The notes under the pieces are model-generated. The model was not told the origin of the DNA. It made no database searches and saw only the letters and a list, made by a program, of their open reading frames with translations. The position numbers were made by a program, and so were the translations under genes. Below are positions 63,208 to 64,000 of a DNA stretch of 64,000 nucleotides, piece by piece. Location: NCBI RefSeq assembly GCF_000970205.1, contig NZ_CP009512.1, forward strand, positions 1,674,001 through 1,738,000, written 5' to 3'. Numbering within the stretch: position 1 is the stretch's first letter; each line of letters opens with the position of its first letter. The stretch comes from Methanosarcina mazei S-6. Lineage in GTDB: Archaea; Halobacteriota; Methanosarcinia; Methanosarcinales; Methanosarcinaceae.

Positions 63208-64000
63208 AGTCTTTGGAGATTTCCGGGACCTTTGTGACCATCACTTTGTCTATTCTAATGCCGTCCATATCGACCACCTCATATCTCAGCCCGTTGAATT
63301 CCATATGGTCTCCTGTTTTGGGAATTCTTTGCAGGATGTACATGATCAGCCCGGCAATAGTCAGGTAATAACCCTGCTCCTCTCCTGGAAATGAATCAAC
63401 CGATAAGACATATTTTAATTTATTAACAGGAGTATCCCCGTCAATAAGCCAGGAGCCGTTTTCAAGGACGGTAATCTGCTCTTCTTCCGGCTCGCCAAGG
63501 GAACGGACGTCTCCAACTATAGCTTCAAGGATGTCGTGCAGGGTAATAATGCCCTGGACGCTTCCATATTCATCTGTGATCAGGGCAATGTGCATTCCTG
63601 TTTCCTTGAAAGATTCGAGGAGTTTCAGGATTGTTATAGCTTCAGGTGCAAAGAGTGGTTTGGTGACTGAGGCCCTGATATCAACTTTACCGCTTTCAAC
63701 GAGCTTTGCCAGGACATCTTTTACGGAAACTATCCCTATGACATCGTCCAGGTCCCGTTCATATACCGGAAAATTTGACCTCCCGCTTGCAATCATTTTC
63801 TTCAGGTTCTCATCAACAGGGTCGTCCAGGTCGAGAGCGATAATGTCAGAGCGGTGGGTCATCAGTGATTCAACCCGGCGGTCACCGATGTCAAAAACAC
63901 CTTCTATCATGCTCATTTCAGCTCTTTCAAACACTCCTGCTTCGGTCCCTTCCTCAATCATGATCTTGATTTCCTCTTCAGTTACTGGCGGCCCGATTAT
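63206..64000 (-). CDS. CorC/HlyC-family CBS-domain protein (C-terminal part, cut by window edge)
   Basis: The frame is open to the right edge (265 codons), so the N-terminal membrane DUF21/CNNM-like part lies outside. Visible in order: PPVTEEEIKIMIEEGTEAGV, two CBS domains (VESLMTHRSDIIALDL... and SVTKPLFAPEAITILKLLES...ITDEYGSVQGIITLHDILEA), and a C-terminal CorC_HlyC domain (WLIDGDTPVNKLKYVL...MEFNGLRYEVVDMDGIRIDKV). Relatives bind nucleotides in the CBS pair and are linked to Mg2+/Co2+ or Na+ transport. The internal ATG at 63961 is not the real start. Confidence 0.9.
   Translation of the reverse strand: MIGPPVTEEEIKIMIEEGTEAGVFERAEMSMIEGVFDIGDRRVESLMTHRSDIIALDLDDPVDENLKKMIASGRSNFPVYERDLDDVIGIVSVKDVLAKLVESGKVDIRASVTKPLFAPEAITILKLLESFKETGMHIALITDEYGSVQGIITLHDILEAIVGDVRSLGEPEEEQITVLENGSWLIDGDTPVNKLKYVLSVDSFPGEEQGYYLTIAGLIMYILQRIPKTGDHMEFNGLRYEVVDMDGIRIDKVMVTKVPEISKD

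Overview
The window looks like chromosomal DNA of a Methanosarcina-type methanogenic archaeon. Four things point there: archaeal-type information genes (threonyl-tRNA synthetase with the archaeal editing domain, a Trm5-like methyltransferase, an XPD/Rad3-like Fe-S helicase, a geranylgeranyl reductase); a Methanosarcinales-style surface proteome (NosD/PbH1 beta-helix protein, PEF-CTERM protein, DUF4091-PKD-DNRLRE protein); many Fe-S redox proteins; and long AT-rich intergenic spaces full of short tandem repeats. The species cannot be fixed from sequence alone. No rRNA, tRNA or CRISPR array was seen.

Layout. 1-1547: 5' part of a beta-helix surface protein running off the left edge. 2.1-4.5 kb: a Nudix hydrolase and small hypotheticals. 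4607-6166: a complete IS66-family element with 8-bp target duplications, whose transposase frame is interrupted only by a TAG codon. 6.3-14 kb: a second-type trpF, a membrane protein, an HNH endonuclease, GNAT, DJ-1/PfpI, a ferredoxin-nitroreductase fusion, an alpha/beta hydrolase and a CPBP-like protein with a degraded active site. 14.7-24.9 kb: a SF2 helicase, thrS, an AI-2E family transporter, a secreted protein and a PAPS-reductase/ferredoxin fusion. 24974-26172: an IS1-family element that needs a -1 frameshift. 26.5-29.6 kb: a geranylgeranyl reductase, a frameshifted glutamate dehydrogenase and a small rubredoxin. 30-35.5 kb: a multi-PAS/GAF histidine kinase, a membrane-bound Mrr-like nuclease, a QueG-like Fe-S protein and a DsrE-like protein. 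36.6-43.5 kb: uvrA-uvrC-uvrB in one direction. 43.6-50.4 kb: a flavin reductase-like protein, a PEF-CTERM protein, a 132-bp MITE, a frameshifted small membrane gene, a metallophosphoesterase, a radical SAM/SPASM enzyme and a pyrophosphatase-like protein. 50.6-64 kb: an Fe-S helicase, a Trm5-like enzyme, a large surface protein, a pyridine-nucleotide disulfide oxidoreductase, a DUF92 membrane protein, a DJ-1 protein, a SagB-like two-domain nitroreductase and the C-terminal part of a CorC-like CBS protein cut by the right edge.

Most genes are single units. The clear functional cluster is the nucleotide-excision repair set uvrA-uvrC-uvrB, preceded by a palindrome and a five-copy repeat. Every other CDS I could follow ends in TAA or TGA, so the TAG inside the IS66 transposase is the only TAG at a decision point in the window. 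That makes it a good candidate for pyrrolysine decoding. About twenty short tandem arrays (period 11-30 bp, 3-7 copies) sit between genes and often touch stop codons. They are the most pervasive structure not explained by genes.
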